DNA of 8,898 nt from Candidatus Omnitrophota bacterium (GTDB lineage Bacteria; Omnitrophota; Gorgyraeia; Tantalellales; Tantalellaceae). Shown piece after piece: positions 1 to 5,515 of this stretch (the first letter of the stretch is position 1; every line of letters starts with the position of its first letter). The stretch is from NCBI GenBank assembly GCA_018814505.1, contig JAHIZQ010000038.1, forward strand, positions 1 to 8,898, read 5' to 3'. The notes under the pieces are model-generated. The model was not told the origin of the DNA and did no database searches. It worked only from the letters and a program-made list of their open reading frames with translations. The translations under genes and the position numbers were made by a program.

Positions 1-1
1 T

Positions 2-208
2 ACCAGCAAAGCCAAAGAAAAAGCTATTGGTTATATAAAGTTTTGGCCGCAGGTTATGATTATTATATTAAGCTATGTATCAATTGTTTGGGGAATTAAC
101 CGGTTTATCTATGAAAGGGAACCGGCCATAATAATTAACGGGTTTTGGGCGTTATATCATTTACTGATGATGTCATCAATATTTTATTTTAACGAAGAAG
201 CAAAATGA
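2..208 (+). CDS. C-terminal end of a membrane protein, probably a GT2 (cellulose-synthase-like) glycosyltransferase; 5' end outside window
   Basis: An open frame enters from the left edge and ends at TGA 206-208, giving 68 residues. Two hydrophobic stretches are visible, about residues 18-30 (VMIIILSYVSIVW) and 43-62 (from AIIINGF to SIFYF), separated by a short basic/acidic loop with RFIYERE; the tail EEAK is polar. This two-helix C-terminus, with aromatic residues and an Asn-Gly-Phe-Trp start to the last helix, resembles the end of processive membrane GT2 synthases. No catalytic motif lies inside the window, so the family is inferred from this tail and from the next gene. It overlaps the GH26-type hydrolase by ATGA, which implies translational coupling and a shared task such as exopolysaccharide synthesis and trimming. 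Any other polytopic membrane protein remains possible. Confidence 0.5.
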   Translation, partial: TSKAKEKAIGYIKFWPQVMIIILSYVSIVWGINRFIYEREPAIIINGFWALYHLLMMSSIFYFNEEAK

Positions 209-1143
209 AAAAATTGTTTGCAAAAATAATAGTTGTTGTCATAGTTTTGACAATTGTAATATTTATAGTTAAAAAAATAGCCCCCGGCAATTATTGCCTG
301 ACAGGTGCTTTTATGGCTGACGAGCCTACAAAAAAAAATATCCTGGATTTTGAAAAAGATTACGGTAAAAAACCGTTTATAGTACTTGTGTTTGTTGATT
401 GGGGCAAGTTTGTTCCGAGGGAAGTAATAAGCGCTGTATATAAAGAAGAGTGCGTGCTTATGGTAACCTGGGAACCATGGAAAGCGTGGGAAAAAGAGGG
501 AATAAATTACAAAGAACTATTAGCCGGAAAATATGACGCGTACATAGATGATTTTGCTGTAAAACTGAAAAATATTGAAAAACCGGTTTTTTTGAGGTTT
601 GCTCATGAAATGAACGGTAACTGGTATCCATGGTCAGGAAACAAAATAGGCAGAGATATGTATATAAAAATGTACCGGTACGTATATAAACGAATGAAGA
701 AAGTTGGCGCAAATAACGTTAGATGGGTTTTTTCAATAAACGCGGAAGACGTGCCTAAAGAAAAAAATAATCATTCCTTGAATTATTACCCAGGAAACCG
801 GTATGTAGATTATGTAGGTATCGATGGATATAACTGGGGAGATACTCATTCTTGGAGCAAGTGGGTGAGTTTTAAAGGTATTTTTGAAAAACCATATAAA
901 GAAATTACTGCTAAAATTCCTAAACCAATAATAATTACAGAATTCAGCTCAGCTGATACAGGCGGAGATAAAGCGGTTTGGATAAAAGAAGCTATGGAGG
1001 AGATCAAACGTTTAAAACGGGTGAAAGCGTTTGCTCTTTTTAATGTTGATAAAGAAGCGAAATGGCAGTTTGCACCTGCCGGCGCGTCAGGGGAAGCATT
1101 GAAAAAACAACTAACTGGTTCTTATTTTAAAGACAAAAAATGA
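205..1143 (+). CDS. Membrane-anchored GH26-type glycoside hydrolase (endo-beta-mannanase/glucanase-like)
   Basis: The protein has 312 residues. Residues 5-24 form one hydrophobic segment after MKKLFAK and before KKIAPG; there is no clear signal-peptidase site, so it is probably a signal anchor with the enzyme outside the inner membrane. The rest fits a TIM-barrel hydrolase of clan GH-A. HEMNG at 134-138 followed by WYPWSG gives the usual GH26 acid/base glutamate (E135), and ITEF at 244-247 gives the nucleophile (E246). VTWEPW (88-93), RWVFSIN (173-179) and VGIDGYNW (204-211) are further typical barrel strands. Length suits a single catalytic domain with no carbohydrate-binding module. The start overlaps the preceding stop, with only a weak GAAGAAG ribosome site. 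By analogy with BcsZ beside BcsA (GH8), I infer that it trims the polymer made by the upstream synthase. The family call is firm; the substrate (mannan, glucan, other) cannot be told. Confidence 0.82.
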   Translation: MKKLFAKIIVVVIVLTIVIFIVKKIAPGNYCLTGAFMADEPTKKNILDFEKDYGKKPFIVLVFVDWGKFVPREVISAVYKEECVLMVTWEPWKAWEKEGINYKELLAGKYDAYIDDFAVKLKNIEKPVFLRFAHEMNGNWYPWSGNKIGRDMYIKMYRYVYKRMKKVGANNVRWVFSINAEDVPKEKNNHSLNYYPGNRYVDYVGIDGYNWGDTHSWSKWVSFKGIFEKPYKEITAKIPKPIIITEFSSADTGGDKAVWIKEAMEEIKRLKRVKAFALFNVDKEAKWQFAPAGASGEALKKQLTGSYFKDKK

Positions 1144-1158
1144 AAGGTTGTTTATGTT

Positions 1159-1395
1159 ATGAAAAAACAAGAATTATTAAAATATCTTAAAGAAGCAGTA
1201 ATGACCGAAGAAAGAATTATTCCCATATATGAAAAACATCTTAAGTCCGCCATATTCTGGATAAAAATAGATAAAGACAAAGCAGAAAAAGCGCGTGGGA
1301 TGATGGACAAAATGATACAAGATTCAAGAAAACATTGGCAAATCACGAAATCTTTAATGGATCAGGTTTCTAAGGAGGATAGAGATGCTTTCTAG
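1159..1395 (+). CDS. Small ferritin-like two-helix protein A
   Basis: This 78-residue protein appears all-helical, with no signal peptide. A first helix (about residues 4-34) contains TEERIIPIYEKHL, where E17, E18, Y24 and H27 could be metal-site residues; a second helix (about 40-70) contains QDSRKHWQ with D55 and H59. The arrangement resembles one half of a ferritin-like four-helix bundle, but the second helix lacks a strict ExxH. It starts 15 bases after the hydrolase stop, with GAAAGG 11 bases upstream of ATG, so it is probably the same transcript. Its 3' end overlaps the next gene by 11 bases in another frame. The family is inferred from helix pattern and residue spacing; metal binding is unproven. 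It could instead be a structural helical hairpin of unknown role. Confidence 0.6.
   Translation: MKKQELLKYLKEAVMTEERIIPIYEKHLKSAIFWIKIDKDKAEKARGMMDKMIQDSRKHWQITKSLMDQVSKEDRDAF
1372..1378 (+). promoter_or_regulatory. Strong Shine-Dalgarno site of the second ferritin-like gene
   Basis: AAGGAGG lies six bases before ATG 1385, inside the end of the preceding gene. This near-perfect site decides the start and shows that the second frame is independently translated, not a frameshifted tail of the first. Confidence 0.8.
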
Positions 1396-1594
1396 CGCTG
1401 ATTACGAAAATTATTTAATACAAATGCGAGAATTAGAACTTGATATGATGGAAGTTTATCAAAAATGTGCAAGTGAAATAAAAGATAAAACCATAAAAAA
1501 GATCTTTATTGAACTAGCCAATTCAGAAAAGGAACACGCAGAGCTCGTAGTGGAGATAGCTGAGTTAATATGTCCTGGAAAAAGTATTTTTTGA
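1385..1594 (+). CDS. Small ferritin-like (rubrerythrin-type) two-helix protein B
   Basis: This 69-residue protein consists of two predicted helices. The first (about 5-32) reads MRELELDMMEVYQKCASEI, with glutamates at 16 and 18 and a tyrosine at 25. The second (about 35-62) holds LANSEKEHAELV, giving an ExxH pair (E48, H51) as in the diiron half-sites of ferritin and rubrerythrin proteins. A full ferritin-like subunit needs four helices and two such halves, so this protein would have to pair with itself or with the overlapping upstream protein. Cysteines are C28 and C63 (ICPGK). It overlaps the upstream gene by 11 bases and has its own strong ribosome site, so the two are probably made together. 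Possible roles are iron or oxidant handling; none is shown by context, since the upstream neighbours look like polysaccharide genes. Confidence 0.65.
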   Translation: MLSSADYENYLIQMRELELDMMEVYQKCASEIKDKTIKKIFIELANSEKEHAELVVEIAELICPGKSIF

Positions 1595-1679
1595 ATTCAC
1601 CAAACCGCATCGTATCGAGGAAAAACATAATTTAAATAGACCCATTTGTTTCAAATAATGTTTAGAGCCTGCCTCCTTA

Positions 1680-1714
1680 TTTACCGGGATTTCCGGTAAA
1701 AACCAAGGTTTTTT
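1680..1714 (+). terminator. Probable intrinsic terminator after the ferritin-like genes
   Basis: TTTACCGG (1680-1687) pairs perfectly with CCGGTAAA (1693-1700) around the loop GATTT. A second small palindrome, AAAACC-AA-GGTTTT (1699-1712), follows and runs straight into T-rich sequence (1709-1725, broken by A, G and one AT). Because the T-run starts eight bases after the first stem, the fit to a classical terminator is imperfect. The place, 86 bases after the last stop codon and before a new transcription unit, supports the call. Confidence 0.5.
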
Positions 1715-1757
1715 ATTGTTTTTTTACAATTATGTGTGTTTAGCTATTCTGGGCGAA

Positions 1758-1763
1758 TATAAT
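1758..1763 (+). promoter_or_regulatory. Candidate -10 box for the carboxynorspermidine operon
   Basis: A perfect TATAAT stands between the terminator-like hairpin and the polyamine genes. No good -35 is present at 16-18 bases upstream (TGTGTT is the 17-spaced hexamer) and there is no TG extension, so it may need an activator or be chance in AT-rich DNA. Transcription from here would give a leader of roughly 130 bases. Confidence 0.3.
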
Positions 1764-1802
1764 GTATTCCGAGTACGTCCTAATTTAACTGTTTACAGCA
1801 TT

Positions 1803-1850
1803 GGGCGCATTTGATAAAATCAAGGACATTCCTGCTTTTTGCGGGATGCC
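1803..1850 (+). promoter_or_regulatory. Possible structured 5' leader (three-helix fold) before the polyamine genes
   Basis: Three short helices abut without gaps on two sides. GCAT 1807-1810 pairs with ATGC 1846-1849. TTGAT 1811-1815 pairs with ATCAA 1819-1823 (loop AAA). CCTGC 1831-1835 pairs with GCGGG 1841-1845 (one G-U, loop TTTTT). Together they make a closed three-way junction with a single unpaired linker at 1824-1830. It lies about 50 bases before the start codon. Each helix is short and could arise by chance; it matches no riboswitch class that I recognise. Confidence 0.25.
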
Positions 1851-1901
1851 GAGGGCAAGAGAGGGCTTTAAAAAATAATTAAATAGTTGAGGATAAACAA
1901 G

Positions 1902-3080
1902 ATGAAAAAGGTATTGATTATAGGAGCGGGCGGGGTTGGAAGCGTTGTTACCCATAAATGCGCCCAAGTGCCGGAAGTTTTTAGTGAAATATGCTTAGCA
2001 AGCCGTACGATTAGTAAATGCGAAAAGATCGCAGGTGAAGTTACTCGGCCCATTAAGACCGCGCGGGTTAACGCGGATAATGTATCTGAAGTTGTGCAAC
2101 TTATAAATAAGTTTAACCCGGACATGGTAATAAACGTCGCGCTTCCTTACCAGGATTTATCCATTATGGACGCTTGTTTGGAAACAGGCGTTCATTATCT
2201 TGATACGGCAAACTATGAACCGCCTGAAGAGGCAAAATTTTGTTATAAATGGCAGTGGGATTATCAGGCACGGTTTAAGGAGAAAGGGCTTATGGCTCTT
2301 TTAGGATGCGGGTTTGACCCCGGGGTCACCAATATTTTTTGCGCTTACGCGCAAAAACATTATTTTGACGAAATTCATACGATAGATATTATGGATTGTA
2401 ATGCCGGGTCTCATGGTAAAGCGTTTGCCACAAATTTTAACCCGGAAATTAATATACGTGAAATCACGCAACGCGGGAAATACTGGGAGGAAGGCAAATG
2501 GATAGAAACCGAGCCTTTGTCTCAGCACAAAACGTTTGATTTTCCGGAAATAGGAGACCGGGAAATGTATTTGATGTATCATGAAGAACTTGAATCTTTA
2601 GTTAAAAATATTAAGGGGCTGAAGCGCATAAGGTTCTGGATGACCTTTGGCGAGGAATATTTAACGCATTTAAGAGTTTTGCAAAACGTGGGTATGACAA
2701 GGATTGATACGGTTGAATATGAAGGCAAACAAATAGTGCCGCTCAAATTTCTTAAAGCAGTGCTCCCGGAACCATCTTCTTTAGGAGAAAACTATACAGG
2801 GAAGACAAATATCGGATGTATGATGAAAGGCGTTAAGAGTGGTAAAGAAAAAATGATCTATATCTATAATGTGTGCGATCACGCGAAATGCTACGAGGAA
2901 GTAAAATCCCAGGCGATTTCTTATACAACAGGTGTCCCGGCAATGATAGGTGCCATGCTTATGCTGAGAAAAGTGTGGATAGGTCAAGGCGTGTTCAATG
3001 TTGAAGAGCTTGACCCTGATCCATTTATGGAGCAATTAAATAAATATGGCTTGCCGTGGACAGTTACAACGAAAAAATAA
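1902..3080 (+). CDS. Carboxynorspermidine synthase (carboxy(nor)spermidine dehydrogenase)
   Basis: The protein has 392 residues and belongs to the saccharopine dehydrogenase-like (LYS1) family. The N-terminus KKVLIIGAGGVGSVV is a Rossmann nucleotide site (GAGGVG at 8-13). NVALPYQDLSIMDACLETGVHYLDTANYE (78-106), GCGFDPGVTN (135-144) and YTTGVPAMIGAM (341-352), with GVFNVEELDPDPFM near the end, are typical of this enzyme and argue against true saccharopine dehydrogenase. Known role: NADPH-dependent reductive condensation of aspartate semialdehyde with diaminopropane or putrescine, giving carboxynorspermidine or carboxyspermidine in the cytoplasm. I chose ATG 1902 because TGAGG (1888-1892) is a well-placed ribosome site nine bases upstream; an in-frame TTG at 1887 overlaps that site and is unlikely. 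The decarboxylase for the product follows after 38 bases. Which diamine is used cannot be read from the sequence. Confidence 0.9.
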   Translation: MKKVLIIGAGGVGSVVTHKCAQVPEVFSEICLASRTISKCEKIAGEVTRPIKTARVNADNVSEVVQLINKFNPDMVINVALPYQDLSIMDACLETGVHYLDTANYEPPEEAKFCYKWQWDYQARFKEKGLMALLGCGFDPGVTNIFCAYAQKHYFDEIHTIDIMDCNAGSHGKAFATNFNPEINIREITQRGKYWEEGKWIETEPLSQHKTFDFPEIGDREMYLMYHEELESLVKNIKGLKRIRFWMTFGEEYLTHLRVLQNVGMTRIDTVEYEGKQIVPLKFLKAVLPEPSSLGENYTGKTNIGCMMKGVKSGKEKMIYIYNVCDHAKCYEEVKSQAISYTTGVPAMIGAMLMLRKVWIGQGVFNVEELDPDPFMEQLNKYGLPWTVTTKK

Positions 3081-3118
3081 CCTATTGCGAAAACAAAATT
3101 GAGTTTGACGAGTAAGAT

Positions 3119-4264
3119 ATGAAAATAGACTTAAAAACTTGTGACACGCCTTGTTATGTTGTTGACGAAAATCTTTTAACGCGCAACCTTGAAATATTGA
3201 AAGAAGTTATCCGCTTAACTGATTGCGAAATAATACTCGCGCTTAAAGGTTTCGCGATGTTTAGCTTGTTTCCTTTGATAAAAAAATACCTTTCAGGTAC
3301 CGCGGCAAGTTCTTTAGATGAAGCCCGTTTGGGGTTTGAAGAATTCGGCAAAGAAGTGCATGTATACGCGCCTGCTTATCGTGATGATGAGTTTAACTGG
3401 CTTATGAAATATGCCAGTCATATTAGTTTTAATTCTTTTGCGCAGTGGGAAAAATTTAAACCCGTCATCCAGTCAAGCAACAAAAAAATAAAGTGCGGTC
3501 TGCGTATTAATCCTGAACATTCTGAGGTTAAAGTCGCGTTATATGATCCATGCGCGCCTCTTTCACGGCTTGGGATAAAAATCGATCAGTTTGAAGGTAA
3601 AAACCTTGACGGCATTTCAGGGCTTCATTTTCATACGCTGTGTGAACTTAATTCAGATGCTTTGGAAAGAACCCTTCAGGCAGTGGAACGGAAGTTTGGT
3701 TGTTTTATTAGCAAAATGGAATACATAAATTTTGGCGGCGGTCATCATATTACGCGTTCGGATTACGATATAACGCGGCTTTGTAAGGTGATAAATGATT
3801 TTAAAAAGCGTTACAACAACATAAAAGTTTATCTTGAACCCGGCGAGGCAATAGCGTTAAACGCGGGGTTTTTAGTTTCTACGGTGCTTGATATTATTCA
3901 GGGTAAAGATATGGATATAGCTATTTTAGACACTTCCGCCGCGGCGCATATGCCGGATGTTTTAGAAATGCCTTATCGGCCAGTGATAGAAGGATCCGGC
4001 AAAATAGGCGAATACCCTTACTCGTACAGATTGGGAGGGCTTACCTGCCTTGCCGGTGACGTCATCGGCGATTATTCTTTTAAGGCGTCTTTAAAGCAGG
4101 GAACGCGTCTTACTTTTATGGATATGGCGCATTATACTATGGTTAAAAACAACACTTTTAACGGTATACGTCTTCCGTCAATAGTTCTTCATAACAGCAA
4201 AACTGGTAAAACCAAACTCATTCGCGAATTTGGATACAAAGATTACCGCGATCGTCTTTCCTAA
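3119..4264 (+). CDS. nspC: Carboxynorspermidine/carboxyspermidine decarboxylase
   Basis: The protein has 381 residues, full length for NspC, a fold-type III (alanine-racemase-like) PLP enzyme. The PLP lysine is K43 in ALKGFAMF. SSLDEARLGFEEFG (64-77), GLHFHTLCE (168-176), NFGGGHH (204-210, phosphate-binding glycine loop) and LEPGEA (239-244) follow in the expected order. DTSAAAHMPDVLEMPYRP (271-288) and LTCLAGDVIGDY (308-319, with the family's catalytic-type Cys310-x-x-Asp313) complete the active site. It removes CO2 from carboxynorspermidine or carboxyspermidine to yield norspermidine or spermidine. The 38-base gap to the synthase and the lack of a promoter between them indicate one operon. 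The ribosome site (GAGTAAG region) is weak, so translation may depend partly on the upstream gene. The stop codon TAA forms the first bases of a 36-base repeat, so the terminal residues border inserted or repeated DNA. Confidence 0.92.
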   Translation: MKIDLKTCDTPCYVVDENLLTRNLEILKEVIRLTDCEIILALKGFAMFSLFPLIKKYLSGTAASSLDEARLGFEEFGKEVHVYAPAYRDDEFNWLMKYASHISFNSFAQWEKFKPVIQSSNKKIKCGLRINPEHSEVKVALYDPCAPLSRLGIKIDQFEGKNLDGISGLHFHTLCELNSDALERTLQAVERKFGCFISKMEYINFGGGHHITRSDYDITRLCKVINDFKKRYNNIKVYLEPGEAIALNAGFLVSTVLDIIQGKDMDIAILDTSAAAHMPDVLEMPYRPVIEGSGKIGEYPYSYRLGGLTCLAGDVIGDYSFKASLKQGTRLTFMDMAHYTMVKNNTFNGIRLPSIVLHNSKTGKTKLIREFGYKDYRDRLS

Positions 4265-4297
4265 ATTTGCTGGGGAGGGCCTTGCGTCCTTCCGTTT
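4262..4297 (+). repeat. 36-base GC-rich palindromic repeat, copy 1
   Basis: It matches the copy at 4361-4396 in 32 of 36 positions; the core GGGGAGGGCCTTGCGTCCT is identical. GGGAGG and CCTTCC flank a nine-base loop and can form a hairpin, with one G-U in RNA where the other copy has G-C, so pairing is kept. The copy begins on the nspC stop codon. It resembles REP-type interspersed elements. Confidence 0.65.
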
Positions 4298-4360
4298 GCA
4301 CCAATCCAAAAAATAACACCCCAAATTGTCATCCCGGCCCTCTCGACGGCTATCTGGCAT

Positions 4361-4397
4361 TAAATGTGTAGGGGAGGGCCTTGCGTCCTCCCGTTTA
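4361..4397 (+). repeat. 36-base GC-rich palindromic repeat, copy 2
   Basis: Same orientation as copy 1, 99 bases downstream. GGGAGG (4372-4377) and CCTCCC (4387-4392) pair perfectly around GCCTTGCGT. The ends read TAAA and TTTA, giving a short outer inverted repeat. No T-run follows, so neither copy is a standard intrinsic terminator, although the hairpins could protect the 3' end of the nspC message. Confidence 0.65.
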
Positions 4398-4400
4398 TAC

Positions 4401-4457
4401 TTGTTGTCCGGTTCTTTTTATGCAATAATTGACATTGTTGCACATGTGAAATGTAAA
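4401..4457 (+). promoter_or_regulatory. Candidate promoter region of the ROK kinase gene
   Basis: Two overlapping possibilities exist. TTGTTG (4401-4406), 17 bases, AATAAT (4424-4429) would start transcription near 4436 and leave the ribosome site intact. TTGACA (4429-4434), 17 bases, TGTAAA (4452-4457) has a perfect -35, but its start near 4464 would fall inside the ribosome site. An 8-base palindrome CACATGTG (4441-4448) lies close by and could bind a regulator. Confidence 0.3.
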
Positions 4458-4477
4458 AAAAAGGGGGGACGTTTTGT

Positions 4478-5446
4478 ATGCAGGAATATGTCATAGGTGT
4501 TGATATCGGCGGGACAAAGATCGCGACAGGACTTATTTCTAAAGAAGGTAAACTTAAACAAAAAGTAGTATTGCCGACTTTTGCCGCGAGAGGATTGAAT
4601 GCTTCGTTAAACCAGGTATACAAATCAATTTCAGATCTTTTAGAAATCAGTAAAGTTGGCAAACAGGCGATAAAAGGTATAGGTGTTTGCGCTCCTGGGC
4701 CGCTTGATCCCATCAAAGGAATTGTACATAATCCTCCTAATCTTGCCGGATGGCGTGAAGTGCCCTTGGTTTCACTTATAAGAAAAAAATTCGGAAAAAA
4801 AACAAAACTTGAAAATGATGCTAACGCCGCAGGTATGGCGGAAGTTATCTGGGGCGCGGCAAAAGGGTATAAACATGTTTTTTATGTAACAGTTAGTACA
4901 GGTATCGGAACGGCCGTTATTATAAACGGAAAAATATTTCATGGAAAAAATGGCATGGCCGGTGAAGGCGGGCATGTAACAATAGATTATAACGCTAAAC
5001 ATGCCAAATGTAATTGCGGAAACACGGGATGCATTGAAGCCTTAGCCGCAGGGCCTTATACGGTAAAACGCCTTCTTCGTCACCTCAAAGAAAATCCTCG
5101 TATAAAAACAAATCTTGTTGACATGGTCGATGGCGAACTAGACAAAATAACTATGGTTACTTTAGGTGAAGCGGCTCGTGAAGGCGATGCTTTCGCGATT
5201 CAGACGATTGAGGAAGAAGGTAAACTTTTAGGTATTTGGCTGGGCAGTATGGTAAGCGTTCTAGATCCCGAAATCATTGTTATCGGAGGCGGTGTATCTT
5301 TGATCGGAAACATTCTTTTTAAAGAGATAAAAAAATCAATGCACGCGCATACTATAAACATATTTGCGAACAAAACGCCTGTAGTGCAGGCAAAACTTAA
5401 AAGAGACGTCGGAATATTCGGCGCCGCGTCAGTACTCATAAAGTAG
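4478..5446 (+). CDS. ROK-family sugar kinase (glucokinase-like)
   Basis: The protein has 322 residues, the usual size for ROK kinases that lack a DNA-binding domain. GVDIGGTKIATG (7-18) is the ATP phosphate-binding loop. ENDANAA (112-118) contains the catalytic aspartate D114. GEGGHVTID (162-170) supplies sugar-contact E163 and zinc ligand H166, and CNCGNTGCIE (178-187) supplies zinc cysteines C178, C180 and C185 and sugar-contact E187. PEIIVIGGGVS (264-274) is the C-terminal adenosine-binding strand. All key residues are present, so the enzyme should be active and cytoplasmic. The substrate is most likely glucose, but N-acetylglucosamine or N-acetylmannosamine kinases share these motifs. ATG follows an AGGGGGG ribosome site at a nine-base spacing. 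It appears to be a separate unit from the polyamine genes, with repeats between them. Confidence 0.88.
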   Translation: MQEYVIGVDIGGTKIATGLISKEGKLKQKVVLPTFAARGLNASLNQVYKSISDLLEISKVGKQAIKGIGVCAPGPLDPIKGIVHNPPNLAGWREVPLVSLIRKKFGKKTKLENDANAAGMAEVIWGAAKGYKHVFYVTVSTGIGTAVIINGKIFHGKNGMAGEGGHVTIDYNAKHAKCNCGNTGCIEALAAGPYTVKRLLRHLKENPRIKTNLVDMVDGELDKITMVTLGEAAREGDAFAIQTIEEEGKLLGIWLGSMVSVLDPEIIVIGGGVSLIGNILFKEIKKSMHAHTINIFANKTPVVQAKLKRDVGIFGAASVLIK

Positions 5447-5465
5447 TCATAACCAAAGGATCTGG

Positions 5466-5504
5466 ACGGGGCATGTCAGGCTCCGGGGCTAACAAGCATG
5501 CCGT
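5466..5504 (+). repeat. Imperfect inverted repeat between the ROK gene and the unknown secreted protein
   Basis: ACGG-GG-CATG (5466-5475) pairs with CATGCCGT (5497-5504) apart from a two-base bulge; read differently, GGCATG/CATGCC is an unbroken 6-base stem. The 21-base loop is GC-rich. No T-run follows, so a terminator is doubtful. The right arm covers ATG 5498, which would hide that codon and favours the in-frame ATG 5516 as the real start. Confidence 0.35.
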
Positions 5505-5515
5505 TCGTGATTATT

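Noticed and set aside
330..338. Nine-A run in the GH26-type gene as a programmed frameshift site
   Set aside because: The frame continues with intact catalytic motifs after the run and there is no known precedent in this family; it serves instead as a caution that A-runs are common here.
1159..1594. One ferritin-like gene broken by a frameshift
   Set aside because: The second frame has its own ATG with AAGGAGG six bases upstream and the first ends in a normal stop after a complete two-helix unit, so two coupled genes explain it better.
1887..1901. TTG start giving five extra residues on carboxynorspermidine synthase
   Set aside because: The TTG overlaps the GAGG ribosome site that serves ATG 1902, and the family's Rossmann strand normally begins right at the N-terminus.
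4262..4397. A minimal CRISPR array
   Set aside because: There are only two repeats, the 63-base interval is far longer than a usual spacer, the repeat matches REP-type palindromes better, and no cas gene is nearby.
4429..4457. TTGACA-17-TGTAAA as the main promoter of the ROK gene
   Set aside because: The -35 is perfect, but the predicted transcript would start inside the ribosome-binding site (4463-4468). I kept it only as one of two options in a low-confidence entry.
4178..4716. Two minus-strand open frames of 60 and 118 codons around the nspC-ROK gap
   Set aside because: They run antisense to nspC, the repeats and the ROK kinase, show no recognisable protein pattern and lack good ribosome sites. 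The + strand genes fully explain the coding signal.
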